A stretch of 49,267 bases of DNA, taken from contig CAJFHC010000007.1 in NCBI GenBank assembly GCA_904378045.1, positions 1 through 49,267 of the forward strand. The letters run 5' to 3'. Origin of the DNA: Candidatus Metalachnospira gallinarum (GTDB lineage: Bacteria > Bacillota > Clostridia > Lachnospirales > Anaerotignaceae). Below, in pieces: positions 17,754 through 26,029 of this stretch (the first letter of the stretch is position 1; the number at the start of each line of letters is the position of its first letter). The position numbers and the translations under genes are program-made. Below the pieces are notes generated by a model. The model had not been told where the DNA came from, did no database searches, and was given only the letters and a program-made list of their open reading frames with translations.

Positions 17754-19154
17754 ATGTATGATTTTATAATACTGTTAAGCAGATATTTATTTATTATATA
17801 TATCGCTGTATTCGTACTCATGGGGCTCGTATTCGTGACGAGCGAGAGAAGCGAAAATTATGGCAGACTGCCAAGGGCGATTTCTGTCCAGAGAAAAGTA
17901 ATGATACTTATGCACTTGACCGCCTACGCCATATTGTGCTGGGACAGGGAAAAGGGCAGCGTTAACATTAACGTCATAGTCTCCGGAGCGGGTGCTCTGG
18001 TCTATCTATTCGTTTCGTCATTCCTGCTTGGAAAAATATACAGCCACGGCTGTCCGCTGATATGGAACTGTATGTATTTCCTGATGGACGCCGGGCTTAT
18101 AATGCTGCAAAGGCTGAATCCCGAACTGGCGAACAAGCAGCTTGTATGGATGACTGTAAGCACTGTGGCGATAATGATAATACCTCCTATGCTCAAGGTA
18201 ATGCCTAAGCTGGAAAAATTCGAGACCTTTTATCTCATACTTGCCATAGCGCTCATATTGCTCCCCTTTGTTTTCGGAAACGAGGAGTATGGCTCGCTTA
18301 ACTGGATAAGCATAAAAGGAATAGGCTTCCAGCCTTCGGAGATAGTTAAATTCATGTTCCTTCTTTATATCGCCTGCGTTTTCAGAAAGCCGCTGGATTT
18401 CAAAAAGCTTTGTATTGTGACGGGATTCGCGGCGTTCCTTGTGCTTTGTCTTGTAATACAGAAGGATCTCGGAGGCGCGCTTATATTCTTTGTGACATAT
18501 ATGCTGCTTTTGTATATTACAACGAGCAACATTCTGCTTCTTGTATCGGGCTTTGGCGCTATGGCGATGGCCTGCGTTGTGGCATATAAACTTTTTGGAC
18601 ATGTCAGGGTCAGAGTCCAGGCTTGGCTTGACCCGTGGATCGACGCCGGAGATACGGGGTATCAGATAACCCAGTCGCTTTTTGCCATAACGACATGGGG
18701 ATTCCTCGGAAGCGGGCTTACAAGGGGAATGCCGGGCAAAATACCGGTCGTAGAAAGAGACTTTATATTCGCGGCGATTTGCGAGGAAATGGGGACTTTG
18801 TTCGCCATGGGGATCGTATGTATATATATACTGCTTTTCCTCAGAGGAATGGTCATAGCCGTAAGGGCGAAAAGAAGATTTTACAGCATGCTTTCTGCCG
18901 GAATAGTAATTATGTTCGCGCTGCAAACGTTTTTGATAATAGGCGGAGTCATAAAGCTCATACCGCTTACGGGCGTTACGCTTCCGTTTGTAAGCTACGG
19001 AGGAAGCTCCGTTCTTGTGAGCGTGGCTCTTATGGGACTTTTACAGTGGGCAAACGGAACTCCGGCGGAGAAACGAGCCGATGATGACACGGATGAAGCC
19101 TTTGAGCACAGGCTTCCTTCCATAAAAGGACTTTTTAAAAGAAAATCTCAATAA
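17754..19154 (+). CDS. ftsW: FtsW/RodA/SpoVE-family SEDS peptidoglycan polymerase
   Basis: This 466-residue protein with about 10-12 membrane helices belongs to the SEDS glycosyltransferases, which polymerise lipid II together with a class B PBP. Family blocks include NWISIKGIGFQPSEIVKF, QKDLGGALIFF with the catalytic-type Asp, YQITQSLFAITTWGFLGSGL and the C-terminal LTGVTLPFVSYGGSSVLV. The start is uncertain: ATG 17754 lacks a good ribosome site, while an in-frame TTG at 17739 overlaps the previous stop but touches the AGAGGAG. The following gene, 14 bases downstream, is its PBP partner. The pair resembles the rodA-pbpA arrangement, so RodA is equally possible as a name. Confidence 0.9.
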   Translation: MYDFIILLSRYLFIIYIAVFVLMGLVFVTSERSENYGRLPRAISVQRKVMILMHLTAYAILCWDREKGSVNINVIVSGAGALVYLFVSSFLLGKIYSHGCPLIWNCMYFLMDAGLIMLQRLNPELANKQLVWMTVSTVAIMIIPPMLKVMPKLEKFETFYLILAIALILLPFVFGNEEYGSLNWISIKGIGFQPSEIVKFMFLLYIACVFRKPLDFKKLCIVTGFAAFLVLCLVIQKDLGGALIFFVTYMLLLYITTSNILLLVSGFGAMAMACVVAYKLFGHVRVRVQAWLDPWIDAGDTGYQITQSLFAITTWGFLGSGLTRGMPGKIPVVERDFIFAAICEEMGTLFAMGIVCIYILLFLRGMVIAVRAKRRFYSMLSAGIVIMFALQTFLIIGGVIKLIPLTGVTLPFVSYGGSSVLVSVALMGLLQWANGTPAEKRADDDTDEAFEHRLPSIKGLFKRKSQ

Positions 19155-19168
19155 ATTGAGGTGATAGT

Positions 19169-20923
19169 ATGCACAGCGGTATGAAAACAAGTATGAAAAG
19201 GGTCTTTTGGATAATAGTCGTACTTTTTTTCCTTGTGCTTGGAACGATGTTTAAACTTGTCGCCTATGACAGACAGGCCATAGCCTCAAACAGCTATAAC
19301 TCAAGACTCGGATACGGAAACAGCGATTTTAAACGAGGCACAATTTACGACACCGACGGCAACGTGATGGCTGAAAGCGTGGAGTCAGGCGACGGAGGAT
19401 ATGAAAGGACATATCCTTACGGAGAAGCTGCGGCGCATATAACCGGATATACCGGCTCAGGAGCCGCCGGCATAGAAGCCGTAAAAAACTACGAGCTGCT
19501 CGGCCTTGACAACGAGATAGGCCAGAGAGTGAAAAAACTGTTTTCAGACGGAGTGATGAGCGGGGACGATGTGTATCTTACCATAGATATGGATATACAG
19601 GAGCTGGCCTATGAGCTTTTGGGAAACAATAAGGGCGCGGCCGTTGTTATGGATCCGACAACGGGCGGTATCATAGCTATGGCGTCCACTCCGTCGTTTG
19701 ATCCCAACAGCGTCAACGCCGACTGGGACGAGCTTTCGACCAACGAGGACAGCCCCATGCTCAACAGAGCGACCCAGGGACTTTATCCTCCCGGCTCCAC
19801 GTTTAAGATAGTAACGGCTTTATCGGCTATGAGAAATATGGACGACCTTGACAGCTTTGTTTTTGACTGCGAGGGCGAGGTCCAGCTTGGAGATAAAATA
19901 ATACACTGCTTTAACTCAAAGGTACACGGAGTCGTAAACATAGACGACGCTATGGCCTATTCGTGCAACTGTACTTTCGCTTCTCTGGGCGACAGAATAG
20001 GCTCGGGCGAATTGAGAAAAACGGCGGACGATCTTAGAATAAACTCTGATATAAGCTTTGATCTGCCGCTTTCGGACAGCATAGTGTCGCTTACAAGATT
20101 TTCAAGCATAAGCGAATTGGCTGAAACGTCCATCGGACAGGGAAAGACCCTTGTTACTCCGCTTTATATGGCTATGCTCATATCATCGGTCGCCAACGAC
20201 GGTGTTATGATGCAGCCCTATATGATAGAAAAGGTAACAAACTCGGACGGCGGAACGAAATCAACGACAGTTCCCAAAATATATGATACGGTAATGACGC
20301 CGGAGGAGGCCGACAGGCTTACGGAAATGCTCGTTCAGGTAATAAACAGGGGAACCGGAACTGCGGCTTATCTGGACGGTTACCAGGCCGCCGGCAAAAC
20401 CGGAACGGCCGAGAATGCCGAAGAATATGACCATAGCTGGTTTGTGGGATTTGCTTCCACGGATAAACCGGACGTGGCCGTGGCGGTCATACTTGAAAAC
20501 GTAAGCGGCTCGGCAAGGGCAACACCGATTGGCGGAAAACTTATGCAGGCCGTGCTTGATAAGAAATACAGCGGAAGCATCAGCGGAAACGACTATATAT
20601 ATACGCCTCCGGCGGATACGGAGCCGGATAACGGCGATGAAATCAACAGCGATACAGAAATCATTGAGGACGTTGTCGCTCCCGAGGATGATTATGTTAT
20701 TGGCAGTGACCAGCTTCCCGGATTTGATGACGGAGAGGATGATCAATCCGAAGTTTTGGGCGGAGATAACCAAGAGACCGGGCCTCCCGCGGGAATGACG
20801 GACAATGAAGGAACGGAAGGTTCCGAAGAAACGGGCAGCGGAAGCACCGGGGACGGCGAAACAGCCGTTCCCGGCCGTTATTCCGATGAGCAGGGACATC
20901 AGCTTGTGATTGTCAATAAGTAG
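19169..20923 (+). CDS. pbpA: Class B penicillin-binding protein (PbpA/FtsI-like transpeptidase)
   Basis: This 584-residue protein has a membrane helix (about 11-30) and a short N-terminal domain beginning around the conserved KRGTIYDTDGNVMA (55-68). The transpeptidase domain carries all three motifs: SxxK as Ser210-T-F-Lys213 in PPGSTFKI, SxN as Ser265-C-Asn267, and KTG at Lys410 in AGKTGTAE. It cross-links peptidoglycan outside the membrane with the SEDS partner encoded immediately upstream. The N-terminal module is short, as in PbpA of rodA-pbpA pairs. The C-terminal 100 residues are an acidic Gly/Glu/Asp-rich disordered tail, which is unusual in length. The ribosome site is GAGGTG 6 bases before ATG. 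Confidence 0.93.
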   Translation: MHSGMKTSMKRVFWIIVVLFFLVLGTMFKLVAYDRQAIASNSYNSRLGYGNSDFKRGTIYDTDGNVMAESVESGDGGYERTYPYGEAAAHITGYTGSGAAGIEAVKNYELLGLDNEIGQRVKKLFSDGVMSGDDVYLTIDMDIQELAYELLGNNKGAAVVMDPTTGGIIAMASTPSFDPNSVNADWDELSTNEDSPMLNRATQGLYPPGSTFKIVTALSAMRNMDDLDSFVFDCEGEVQLGDKIIHCFNSKVHGVVNIDDAMAYSCNCTFASLGDRIGSGELRKTADDLRINSDISFDLPLSDSIVSLTRFSSISELAETSIGQGKTLVTPLYMAMLISSVANDGVMMQPYMIEKVTNSDGGTKSTTVPKIYDTVMTPEEADRLTEMLVQVINRGTGTAAYLDGYQAAGKTGTAENAEEYDHSWFVGFASTDKPDVAVAVILENVSGSARATPIGGKLMQAVLDKKYSGSISGNDYIYTPPADTEPDNGDEINSDTEIIEDVVAPEDDYVIGSDQLPGFDDGEDDQSEVLGGDNQETGPPAGMTDNEGTEGSEETGSGSTGDGETAVPGRYSDEQGHQLVIVNK

Positions 20924-20925
20924 AG

Positions 20926-20964
20926 TGGACAAACTTGTTAAAAGAGGTTTGTCCGTTTTTTTAT
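20926..20964 (+). terminator. Rho-independent terminator after the PBP gene
   Basis: The stem GGACAAAC / GTTTGTCC with an 12-base loop is followed by GTTTTTTTAT. Confidence 0.85.
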
Positions 20965-21004
20965 GCCGTCTTTTAATAGGATTTTATAAAATTTTACATA
21001 TAGG

Positions 21005-21033
21005 TTGAAAAGAACATAAAAAAGCGGTATACT
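21005..21033 (+). promoter_or_regulatory. Sigma-A promoter for the NUDIX gene
   Basis: TTGAAA (21005-21010), a 17-bp spacer and TATACT (21028-21033), 45 bases before the GTG start. Confidence 0.6.
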
Positions 21034-21078
21034 TATACTAATTGACAGATACACTATAAACTGTACGGAGGTAATCAG

Positions 21079-21552
21079 GTGATAGAAGCAGTCAGTTGCG
21101 GAGGCGTTGTGATCTGCCGGTGGAAAATTCTTCTGCTGTATAAGAATCAGAACGGACGCTATATGGGCTGGGTATTACCTAAAGGTACTGTTGAAGAAGG
21201 AGAAAGCTTTAAGGAAACAGCGCTTAGAGAAGTAAAAGAGGAATCTGGGGCCAATGGCCGGGTAATAAAATATATCGGAAAGACCCAGTATGTTTTCCGT
21301 GGTAATGACGATATGGTAAGCAAGTCCGTGCATTGGTATTTGATGTCGGCAGATTCGTTCTATTGCAAGCCGCAAAGCGAGGAGTTTTTCGCAGACGCAG
21401 GGTTTTACAAGTTCCATGAGGCATACCATCTGCTTAAATTCAATGATGAAAGGCAAATGCTTAAAAGGGCGTTTTTTGAATACGCGGAATTGAAGAAAGC
21501 CGAAGGGATAACGCCAAGAAATGTAATCCTAAGGGGATACAATAATAATTAG
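21079..21552 (+). CDS. NUDIX hydrolase
   Basis: This 157-residue cytoplasmic hydrolase starts at GTG with GGAGG 7 bases upstream. The complete Nudix box G-x5-E-x7-REUxEExGU is present as GTVEEGESFKETALREVKEESGA (split here as GTVEEGESFKET, residues 36-47, and ALREVKEESGA, residues 48-58). It coordinates Mg2+ and cleaves nucleoside diphosphates linked to another moiety. The YxxGKTQYVFRG segment after the box is common in the diadenosine polyphosphate/MutT-like branch, but the substrate cannot be fixed. It is 21 bases upstream of the small Cys-cluster protein with no terminator between. Confidence 0.9.
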   Translation: MIEAVSCGGVVICRWKILLLYKNQNGRYMGWVLPKGTVEEGESFKETALREVKEESGANGRVIKYIGKTQYVFRGNDDMVSKSVHWYLMSADSFYCKPQSEEFFADAGFYKFHEAYHLLKFNDERQMLKRAFFEYAELKKAEGITPRNVILRGYNNN

Positions 21553-21573
21553 TTCACGAAAGGAGAATTTATT

Positions 21574-21861
21574 ATGAAGACTTTAAGTGAAAGCAGCTCA
21601 GAACTCAGAGCATACATTGCAGGACTCAGAGAGGAAGAAAACAGAAACAAGCTTATCGGACTTATCGTAGTCGGCTCAGTCGTTATCGCGCTTCTTGCCG
21701 CTGCCATCGTTTACCTTATTAAGAAGAAAAACGAGAATGACAGCTTTGACGACTGGGATGATGAATGGGATGACGATGAGTGCTGCTGTGACGACGACGA
21801 GTGCTGCTGCACAGACAGCGACGTTGACAAAAGCGTAAAAGTTGAGCCTTACGAGAAATGA
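21574..21861 (+). CDS. Small membrane protein with acidic Cys-cluster tail
   Basis: This 95-residue protein starts at ATG behind AAAGGAG. It has a soluble helical N-terminus (1-25), one strong membrane helix (about 27-49: LIGLIVVGSVVIALLAAAIV) ending in KKK, then a cytoplasmic-type tail of Asp/Glu with tryptophans (DDWDDEWDD) and the duplicated motif DDDECCC at about residues 66-72 and 73-79. The N-terminal part resembles small clostridial membrane proteins of unknown role. The paired CCC groups in an acidic stretch suggest metal binding, but no function is known to me. A terminator follows. Confidence 0.75.
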   Translation: MKTLSESSSELRAYIAGLREEENRNKLIGLIVVGSVVIALLAAAIVYLIKKKNENDSFDDWDDEWDDDECCCDDDECCCTDSDVDKSVKVEPYEK

Positions 21862-21881
21862 TCTCTTGATAAACGGCATAA

Positions 21882-21928
21882 ACCGCGGGAATGAAAGCAA
21901 TAATATTTTTATTCCTGCGGTATTTTTA
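21882..21928 (+). terminator. Rho-independent terminator
   Basis: An 11-bp stem ACCGCGGGAAT / ATTCCTGCGGT with one mismatch and a 20-base loop is followed by ATTTTTATA. Confidence 0.8.
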
Positions 21929-21942
21929 TATACTTTAGCGGA

Positions 21943-21971
21943 TTGAATTTAATCGAAACAAAATATAAAAT
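21943..21971 (+). promoter_or_regulatory. Candidate promoter for the VTT-domain gene
   Basis: TTGAAT (21943-21948), a 17-bp spacer and TAAAAT (21966-21971), 43 bases before ATG 22014. Confidence 0.5.
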
Positions 21972-22013
21972 ATCCTTTAGGGGATATATTTGTATGAAAC
22001 AGAGGCGAATATT

Positions 22014-22673
22014 ATGATACCCATAAAAAAGGAAACTCTTAAGGGAAGTATTCCGGTGATTATTATGGCCGTATGCATATTGGCGGCTGTTATTGTTATA
22101 ATCGTTAACGATCTGTCTTTCAGCGACGTATACGATTATATAATGATGAACAGAACAAAGGCGCTTATCATAATCCTTTTGCTTTATACGGCAAAAAGTC
22201 TTACGGTCGTTATATATTACAGCCTCCTTGTGGCGCTGACAGGATATATATTCGATCTGCCGACGGCCCTTTTGGTAAACTCGGCCGGAACGATGATATG
22301 CCTCACGGTATCATATATTATGGGATATTATACAAATAACGACGCTTTATTGAAAAAACTGGACAGGACTCCGAAGATAAAGAGGTATTTTGAAAAATGC
22401 GAGGAGAACTCGTTTCTCGTCTGCTATATACTCCATGCCCTCGGGCTTTCAACGGAAATACTCGGACTTATATTCGGATTTTTGAGAATGCCGTATATAA
22501 AATATGTGGTCAGCAGCTTTCTTGCTGTTTCTCCGGGAATGGTGTGCGTGACCATATTCGGAAGGGAGCTTGACTTCACGTCTCCGGCGTTTTGGGTCGC
22601 GGTGTGCGTTGAGGCTACGGTAATCATAACGGCATATATATACTCGCATAAGAAACTGCTGAAAAAGAAATAA
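22014..22673 (+). CDS. VTT-domain (TVP38/DedA-like) membrane protein
   Basis: This 219-residue polytopic protein starts at ATG 22014 with GAGG 8 bases upstream; an in-frame TTG at 21990 has no ribosome site. Five or six hydrophobic segments are visible. The central block YYSLLVALTGYIFDLPTALL with NSAGTMICLTVSYIMGYY is characteristic of the VTT/SNARE-associated fold, and ILHALGLSTEILGLIFGFLR with PYIKYVVSSFLAVSPG matches its second half. VTT proteins include lipid scramblases and undecaprenyl-phosphate flippases (DedA/UptA); which lipid this one handles is not evident. It is 50 bases upstream of the MATE gene. Confidence 0.75.
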   Translation: MIPIKKETLKGSIPVIIMAVCILAAVIVIIVNDLSFSDVYDYIMMNRTKALIIILLLYTAKSLTVVIYYSLLVALTGYIFDLPTALLVNSAGTMICLTVSYIMGYYTNNDALLKKLDRTPKIKRYFEKCEENSFLVCYILHALGLSTEILGLIFGFLRMPYIKYVVSSFLAVSPGMVCVTIFGRELDFTSPAFWVAVCVEATVIITAYIYSHKKLLKKK

Positions 22674-22723
22674 AAGAAATATAAGAAACAAAAAGAAATA
22701 AATTAATGAAAGAGGGGCTTCTG

Positions 22724-24103
22724 GTGATCGACAAGGAATTTTTGGGTACAGAAAAGGTGAGCAGACTGTTTGTAAAACTCGCCGTACCTTCCGTTGTGGC
22801 TCAGCTTGTCAACCTTTTGTATAATATGGTTGACAGGATATACATAGGACATATGGAAAACGTGGGAAGGCTGGCGCTTACCGGCGTAGGCGTTTGTATG
22901 CCGGTAATACTTATCGTATCGGCATTCGCGGCCTTTGTCGGAATGGGCGGAGCGCCACAGGTTTCCATATTTATGGGTAAAAAGGATTATGATTCCGCCG
23001 AAAGAACCATGGGAAGCTGCTTCTCGTTTTTGATAATAATAAGCCTGCTGCTGACGGCCGTGCTTTACATATTTGGCGAAAGGCTCCTTATGGTTTTCGG
23101 AGCCAGCGAAAATACCATAGGTTACGCCGTTGATTATATGAATATATACATACTCGGAACGATATTTGTCCAGCTCGCCCTTGGTATGAATATGTTCATA
23201 ACCTGTCAGGGATTTACGAAAATAAGCATGCTTTCGGTCATTATCGGAGCAGTGCTGAACATAATACTTGACCCCGTATTTATATTCCTTTTTGATATGG
23301 GAGTAAAGGGAGCCGCCCTTGCCACCATAATTTCTCAGGCAGTTTCGGCGGTTTGGGTCGTAGGTTTCCTAATAAGCAAAAGAAGCGGCATAAGGCTTAA
23401 AAAAGAAAATCTGAGAATAAAAAGCTCTCTTCTTCTTCCTTGTCTTGCCCTTGGAATTTCTCCGTTCATAATGCAGTCGACAGAAAGCATAATAAATATA
23501 TGCTTCAACGCCTCTCTGCTTAAATACGGCGACGACATCGCCGTTGGAGCTATGACAGTGCTTTCTACCATAATGCAGTTTTCCATGCTGCCGCTTCAGG
23601 GAATGGCTCAGGGAGCCCAGCCCATAACAAGCTATAATTTTGGAGCTGGAAATCCGGACAGGGTTAAGCAGTCGTTTAAACTCCTGCTTATAACAAGCCT
23701 GACTTTCTCAATGCTTTTGTGGGCGCTGCTTATGATCATGCCGGACAAGTTTGTTCTTATGTTCAATTCGGAGCCGGAGCTCATAAGTTATGGCTCATGG
23801 GCGATGAGGATATATTTCGCCGTATCGGGAATCTTCGGCATACAAATAGCCTGCCAGCAGACGTTCATTGCCATTGGAAACGCGAAAACATCGCTTTTCC
23901 TCGCGATATTTAGAAAAATAATCCTGCTCATACCACTCATATATATACTGCCCCATTTCTTTGAGAATAAGGCCATGGCCGTATATATGGCAGAGCCGGT
24001 GGCGGACGTTATCGCGGTCTTCACGACAAGCATGCTTTTTATAAGATATTTCGGAAAAACCATGAGAGAAATGAAGGCGGCTCAAAATGCCGTTGAACAG
24101 TAA
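22724..24103 (+). CDS. MATE-family efflux transporter
   Basis: This 459-residue, 12-helix exporter begins with the family block VSRLFVKLAVPSVVAQLVNL followed by NMVDRIYIGH. The second half repeats the fold, with PLQGMAQGAQPITSYNFGAG near residue 300, the conserved MATE repeat signature. MATE proteins extrude cationic drugs or metabolites in exchange for Na+ or H+. I chose GTG 22724 because GAGGGG lies 6 bases before it, whereas ATG 22706 has no ribosome site and would add only six residues. The amidase gene follows 11 bases downstream, so they are likely co-transcribed. Confidence 0.92.
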   Translation: MIDKEFLGTEKVSRLFVKLAVPSVVAQLVNLLYNMVDRIYIGHMENVGRLALTGVGVCMPVILIVSAFAAFVGMGGAPQVSIFMGKKDYDSAERTMGSCFSFLIIISLLLTAVLYIFGERLLMVFGASENTIGYAVDYMNIYILGTIFVQLALGMNMFITCQGFTKISMLSVIIGAVLNIILDPVFIFLFDMGVKGAALATIISQAVSAVWVVGFLISKRSGIRLKKENLRIKSSLLLPCLALGISPFIMQSTESIINICFNASLLKYGDDIAVGAMTVLSTIMQFSMLPLQGMAQGAQPITSYNFGAGNPDRVKQSFKLLLITSLTFSMLLWALLMIMPDKFVLMFNSEPELISYGSWAMRIYFAVSGIFGIQIACQQTFIAIGNAKTSLFLAIFRKIILLIPLIYILPHFFENKAMAVYMAEPVADVIAVFTTSMLFIRYFGKTMREMKAAQNAVEQ

Positions 24104-24114
24104 GGAGGAAAATG

Positions 24115-24942
24115 ATGAGAAAAATAAGAATAGCTCAGATACAGATGCCTGTTTTCGCCGATAAAAAAGATACGGTAGAATACATAGAAAAAGCCGTAAA
24201 AAGAGCGTCCGAAAACGCTGATTTCGTCACGCTTCCGGAAATGTTCTGCTGTCCATACAGCATTGATAATTTCGCGGACTATGCCGAGAAAGACGGGGGA
24301 GAGATGTGGAAGGTCTGCTCGGAACTGGCAAAGGAGCATGGAATATATCTTTCCGCCGGCACAATGCCGGAAACAGACGAAGATGAAAATATATATAATA
24401 CGGCCTATGTGTTTGACAGGAATGGAAAATGTATAGCCAAGCACAGAAAAATGCATTTGTTTGATATTGACGTAAAGGGAGGACAGCGCTTCAAGGAATC
24501 CGAGGTTCTGACTCCCGGAAACGATGTTACGGTTTTTGATACTGAGTTTGGCACATTTGGCCTGTGTATATGCTATGACATAAGATTTCCGGAGCTTTCA
24601 AGGCTTATGACGCTGAAGGGAGCCGAGGCCGTGCTTGTTCCGGCGGCGTTCAATATGACTACCGGACCGTCCCACTGGGAGCTGCTGTTCAAATCTCAGT
24701 CGCTCAACAACCAGATCTTTGCCATAGGCACGGCTCCCGCCAGGGATCCGCTGGCCTCATATCAGTCCTGGGGCCACAGCATAGTTACGGATCCGTGGGG
24801 AAGGGTAGTTCATCAGATGGACGAGAAGGAAGGAATAATGACAACGGAAATCGATCTCGACTATGCCGCCGAGGTCAGGGAACAGATACCCGTTCTTAAA
24901 CAGAGAAGAACCGACGTTTATACGCTTTCGGAAAATAAATAA
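24115..24942 (+). CDS. Nitrilase-superfamily carbon-nitrogen hydrolase (omega-amidase-like)
   Basis: This 275-residue cytoplasmic amidase has the Glu-Lys-Cys triad of the family: Glu in TLPEMFCCPY (about residue 42), Lys in KHRKMHLFD (about 113) and the nucleophile in LCICYDIRFPEL (about 147). The MHLFDID context is like NIT2/YafV omega-amidases, which deamidate 2-oxoglutaramate and 2-oxosuccinamate left by glutamine and asparagine transaminases. The start is the second of two adjacent ATG codons (GGAGG spacing 6 bases; the first has only 3). It is probably an operon with the MATE gene and is followed by a terminator. Confidence 0.88.
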   Translation: MRKIRIAQIQMPVFADKKDTVEYIEKAVKRASENADFVTLPEMFCCPYSIDNFADYAEKDGGEMWKVCSELAKEHGIYLSAGTMPETDEDENIYNTAYVFDRNGKCIAKHRKMHLFDIDVKGGQRFKESEVLTPGNDVTVFDTEFGTFGLCICYDIRFPELSRLMTLKGAEAVLVPAAFNMTTGPSHWELLFKSQSLNNQIFAIGTAPARDPLASYQSWGHSIVTDPWGRVVHQMDEKEGIMTTEIDLDYAAEVREQIPVLKQRRTDVYTLSENK

Positions 24943-24951
24943 CAAAAATCG

Positions 24952-24997
24952 AGCCGCCGTAGACTCCGTATTTTGGATGTTCACGGCGGCTGTTTAT
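24952..24997. terminator. Terminator between convergent genes
   Basis: A 9-bp stem AGCCGCCGT / ACGGCGGCT with a 22-base loop is followed by GTTTATTTG on the plus strand. The minus side reads CGATTTTTGTT, so it can also end the DUF308 transcript. Confidence 0.75.
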
Positions 24998-25062
24998 TTG
25001 CCTAAAAATAAAATTTATTAATAAAAATACTGAACGGTATTTCACTTTATGGCGGCGGCCAA

Positions 25063-25743
25063 TTACTCGCCGTCTTCTTTTTTATCCTCGATTATCATAT
25101 CCTCCGGCCTTATCTCTTCGGCCTTTACGTCATCGCTTTCGGCCTGCGGAATGTCCTCTTCTTTGAATTCAGCGTTCGCGGCGTCCTCCTTGAGAACAAG
25201 AGTGCTCATAAGTTTGAACGTGCTTATTATGGTTATAAGATTCTGGGCTCCGTCAATAAGAAGGCTTATTCCTATGAGCATTATAAGCGCCGTCGTAACC
25301 TCACCGGAATTGATTATAAGCGAAAAGCCGAAAACTATTGTAAACAGCGATACGACAACTATAAGCCCCCACTTTTCGTGCCCGAAAGATCTGGCGTCAA
25401 GGGCGACCTTTATTTTATATATACCGTCGGCGGCTATTATTATGCCGATAAGCACTGGAAGGATCGGCATTATGATGCTTGGAAAGATCACGAGCAGAGC
25501 TCCGACAATAATGAAAAACACGCCGAGTATAAGATTGAACTGGAACGATATTGAACGGTCGTTTTCCTTGTTTTTTATAAACTGCGACAGGCGGATGATG
25601 CCGAGTATGAGAAGGGCGGCGCCGAAGGCGTAGCATATAACGCGCAGAGACGTGTGCGGCCAAGCCAGAAGGCAGATGCCAAGCACGATGAACACGAAGG
25701 CTAAAGTTATATAAACCAGAAGGGCTTTTTTCATAATTTCCAT
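25063..25743 (-). CDS. DUF308 (HdeD-like) membrane protein
   Basis: This 226-residue protein has six hydrophobic helices arranged as pairs, for example LLVYITLAFVFIVLGICLLA and ILGVFFIIVGALLVIFPSII, matching the DUF308/HdeD repeat (GxxLIxxGxxxLxxP). A charged tail of about 40 residues rich in Glu/Asp follows (EEDIPQAESDDVKAEEIRPE). HdeD is linked to acid resistance in E. coli, but the wider family has no known biochemical role. Of two close start codons I chose the ATG 9 bases after AAAGG; the upstream one touches the ribosome site. It has its own good promoter and is divergent from the his operon. Confidence 0.8.
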   Translation of the reverse strand: MEIMKKALLVYITLAFVFIVLGICLLAWPHTSLRVICYAFGAALLILGIIRLSQFIKNKENDRSISFQFNLILGVFFIIVGALLVIFPSIIMPILPVLIGIIIAADGIYKIKVALDARSFGHEKWGLIVVVSLFTIVFGFSLIINSGEVTTALIMLIGISLLIDGAQNLITIISTFKLMSTLVLKEDAANAEFKEEDIPQAESDDVKAEEIRPEDMIIEDKKEDGE

Positions 25744-25784
25744 AATAATCATCCTTTCGCTTCCTTTTGCTGTGAGACAGTAAT

Positions 25785-25813
25785 ATTATAATGCCGGCGA
25801 AGTCAATTATCAA
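25785..25813 (-). promoter_or_regulatory. Sigma-A promoter for the DUF308 gene
   Basis: On the minus strand TTGATA (plus 25813-25808), a 17-bp spacer and a perfect TATAAT (plus 25790-25785), about 42 bases before the start codon. Confidence 0.65.
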
Positions 25814-25932
25814 TAATTTGCTCAAAAGCGGACGATAAAAAACTTGCTCCCAATAAAATATTTAATATCTTTAGTATGAATTAACAAAACGATTTTTAGA
25901 TGGTATAATAAATAATATATCCCATAAAAAAT

Positions 25933-25980
25933 TAAAGTGTAATTACAGTACGCTTTACTTGACTACCACGCTAAAGTGTA
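25933..25980. promoter_or_regulatory. Three repeat half-sites around the his promoter (candidate operator)
   Basis: TAAAGTGTA at 25933-25941, its near-perfect inverted copy TACGCTTTA at 25949-25957 (8 of 9 pairs), and a third direct copy TAAAGTGTA at 25972-25980. The last ends one base before the -10 hexamer and the second ends one base before the -35. The placement suits a repressor of the his operon, for example a HisR/YerC-type regulator of the TrpR family; the identity of the factor is inference. Confidence 0.55.
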
Positions 25981-25987
25981 TTATAAT
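25959..25987 (+). promoter_or_regulatory. Sigma-A promoter of the histidine operon
   Basis: TTGACT (25959-25964), a 17-bp spacer and a perfect TATAAT (25982-25987). The leader to the hisZ ATG is only about 35 nt, too short for a T-box or attenuator, so control should be at initiation. Confidence 0.75.
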
Positions 25988-26029
25988 TAATTCCATTGAA
26001 TAATGGGTAAAACAACGGGAGATATGGAT

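Noticed and set aside
17746..17769. ATG overlapping the U32 stop as TAATG, a possible start of the SEDS gene
   Set aside because: It is out of frame with the SEDS protein and reaches a stop after seven codons.
18018..18926. 302-codon open frame on the minus strand
   Set aside because: It is antisense to the SEDS gene, is rich in Arg/His/Tyr as expected of reverse-frame reading, and has no recognisable domain.
25049..25633. 194-codon plus-strand frame opposite the DUF308 gene
   Set aside because: The minus-strand frame has clear membrane helices, promoter and ribosome site; this one is Ser/Ile-rich antisense.
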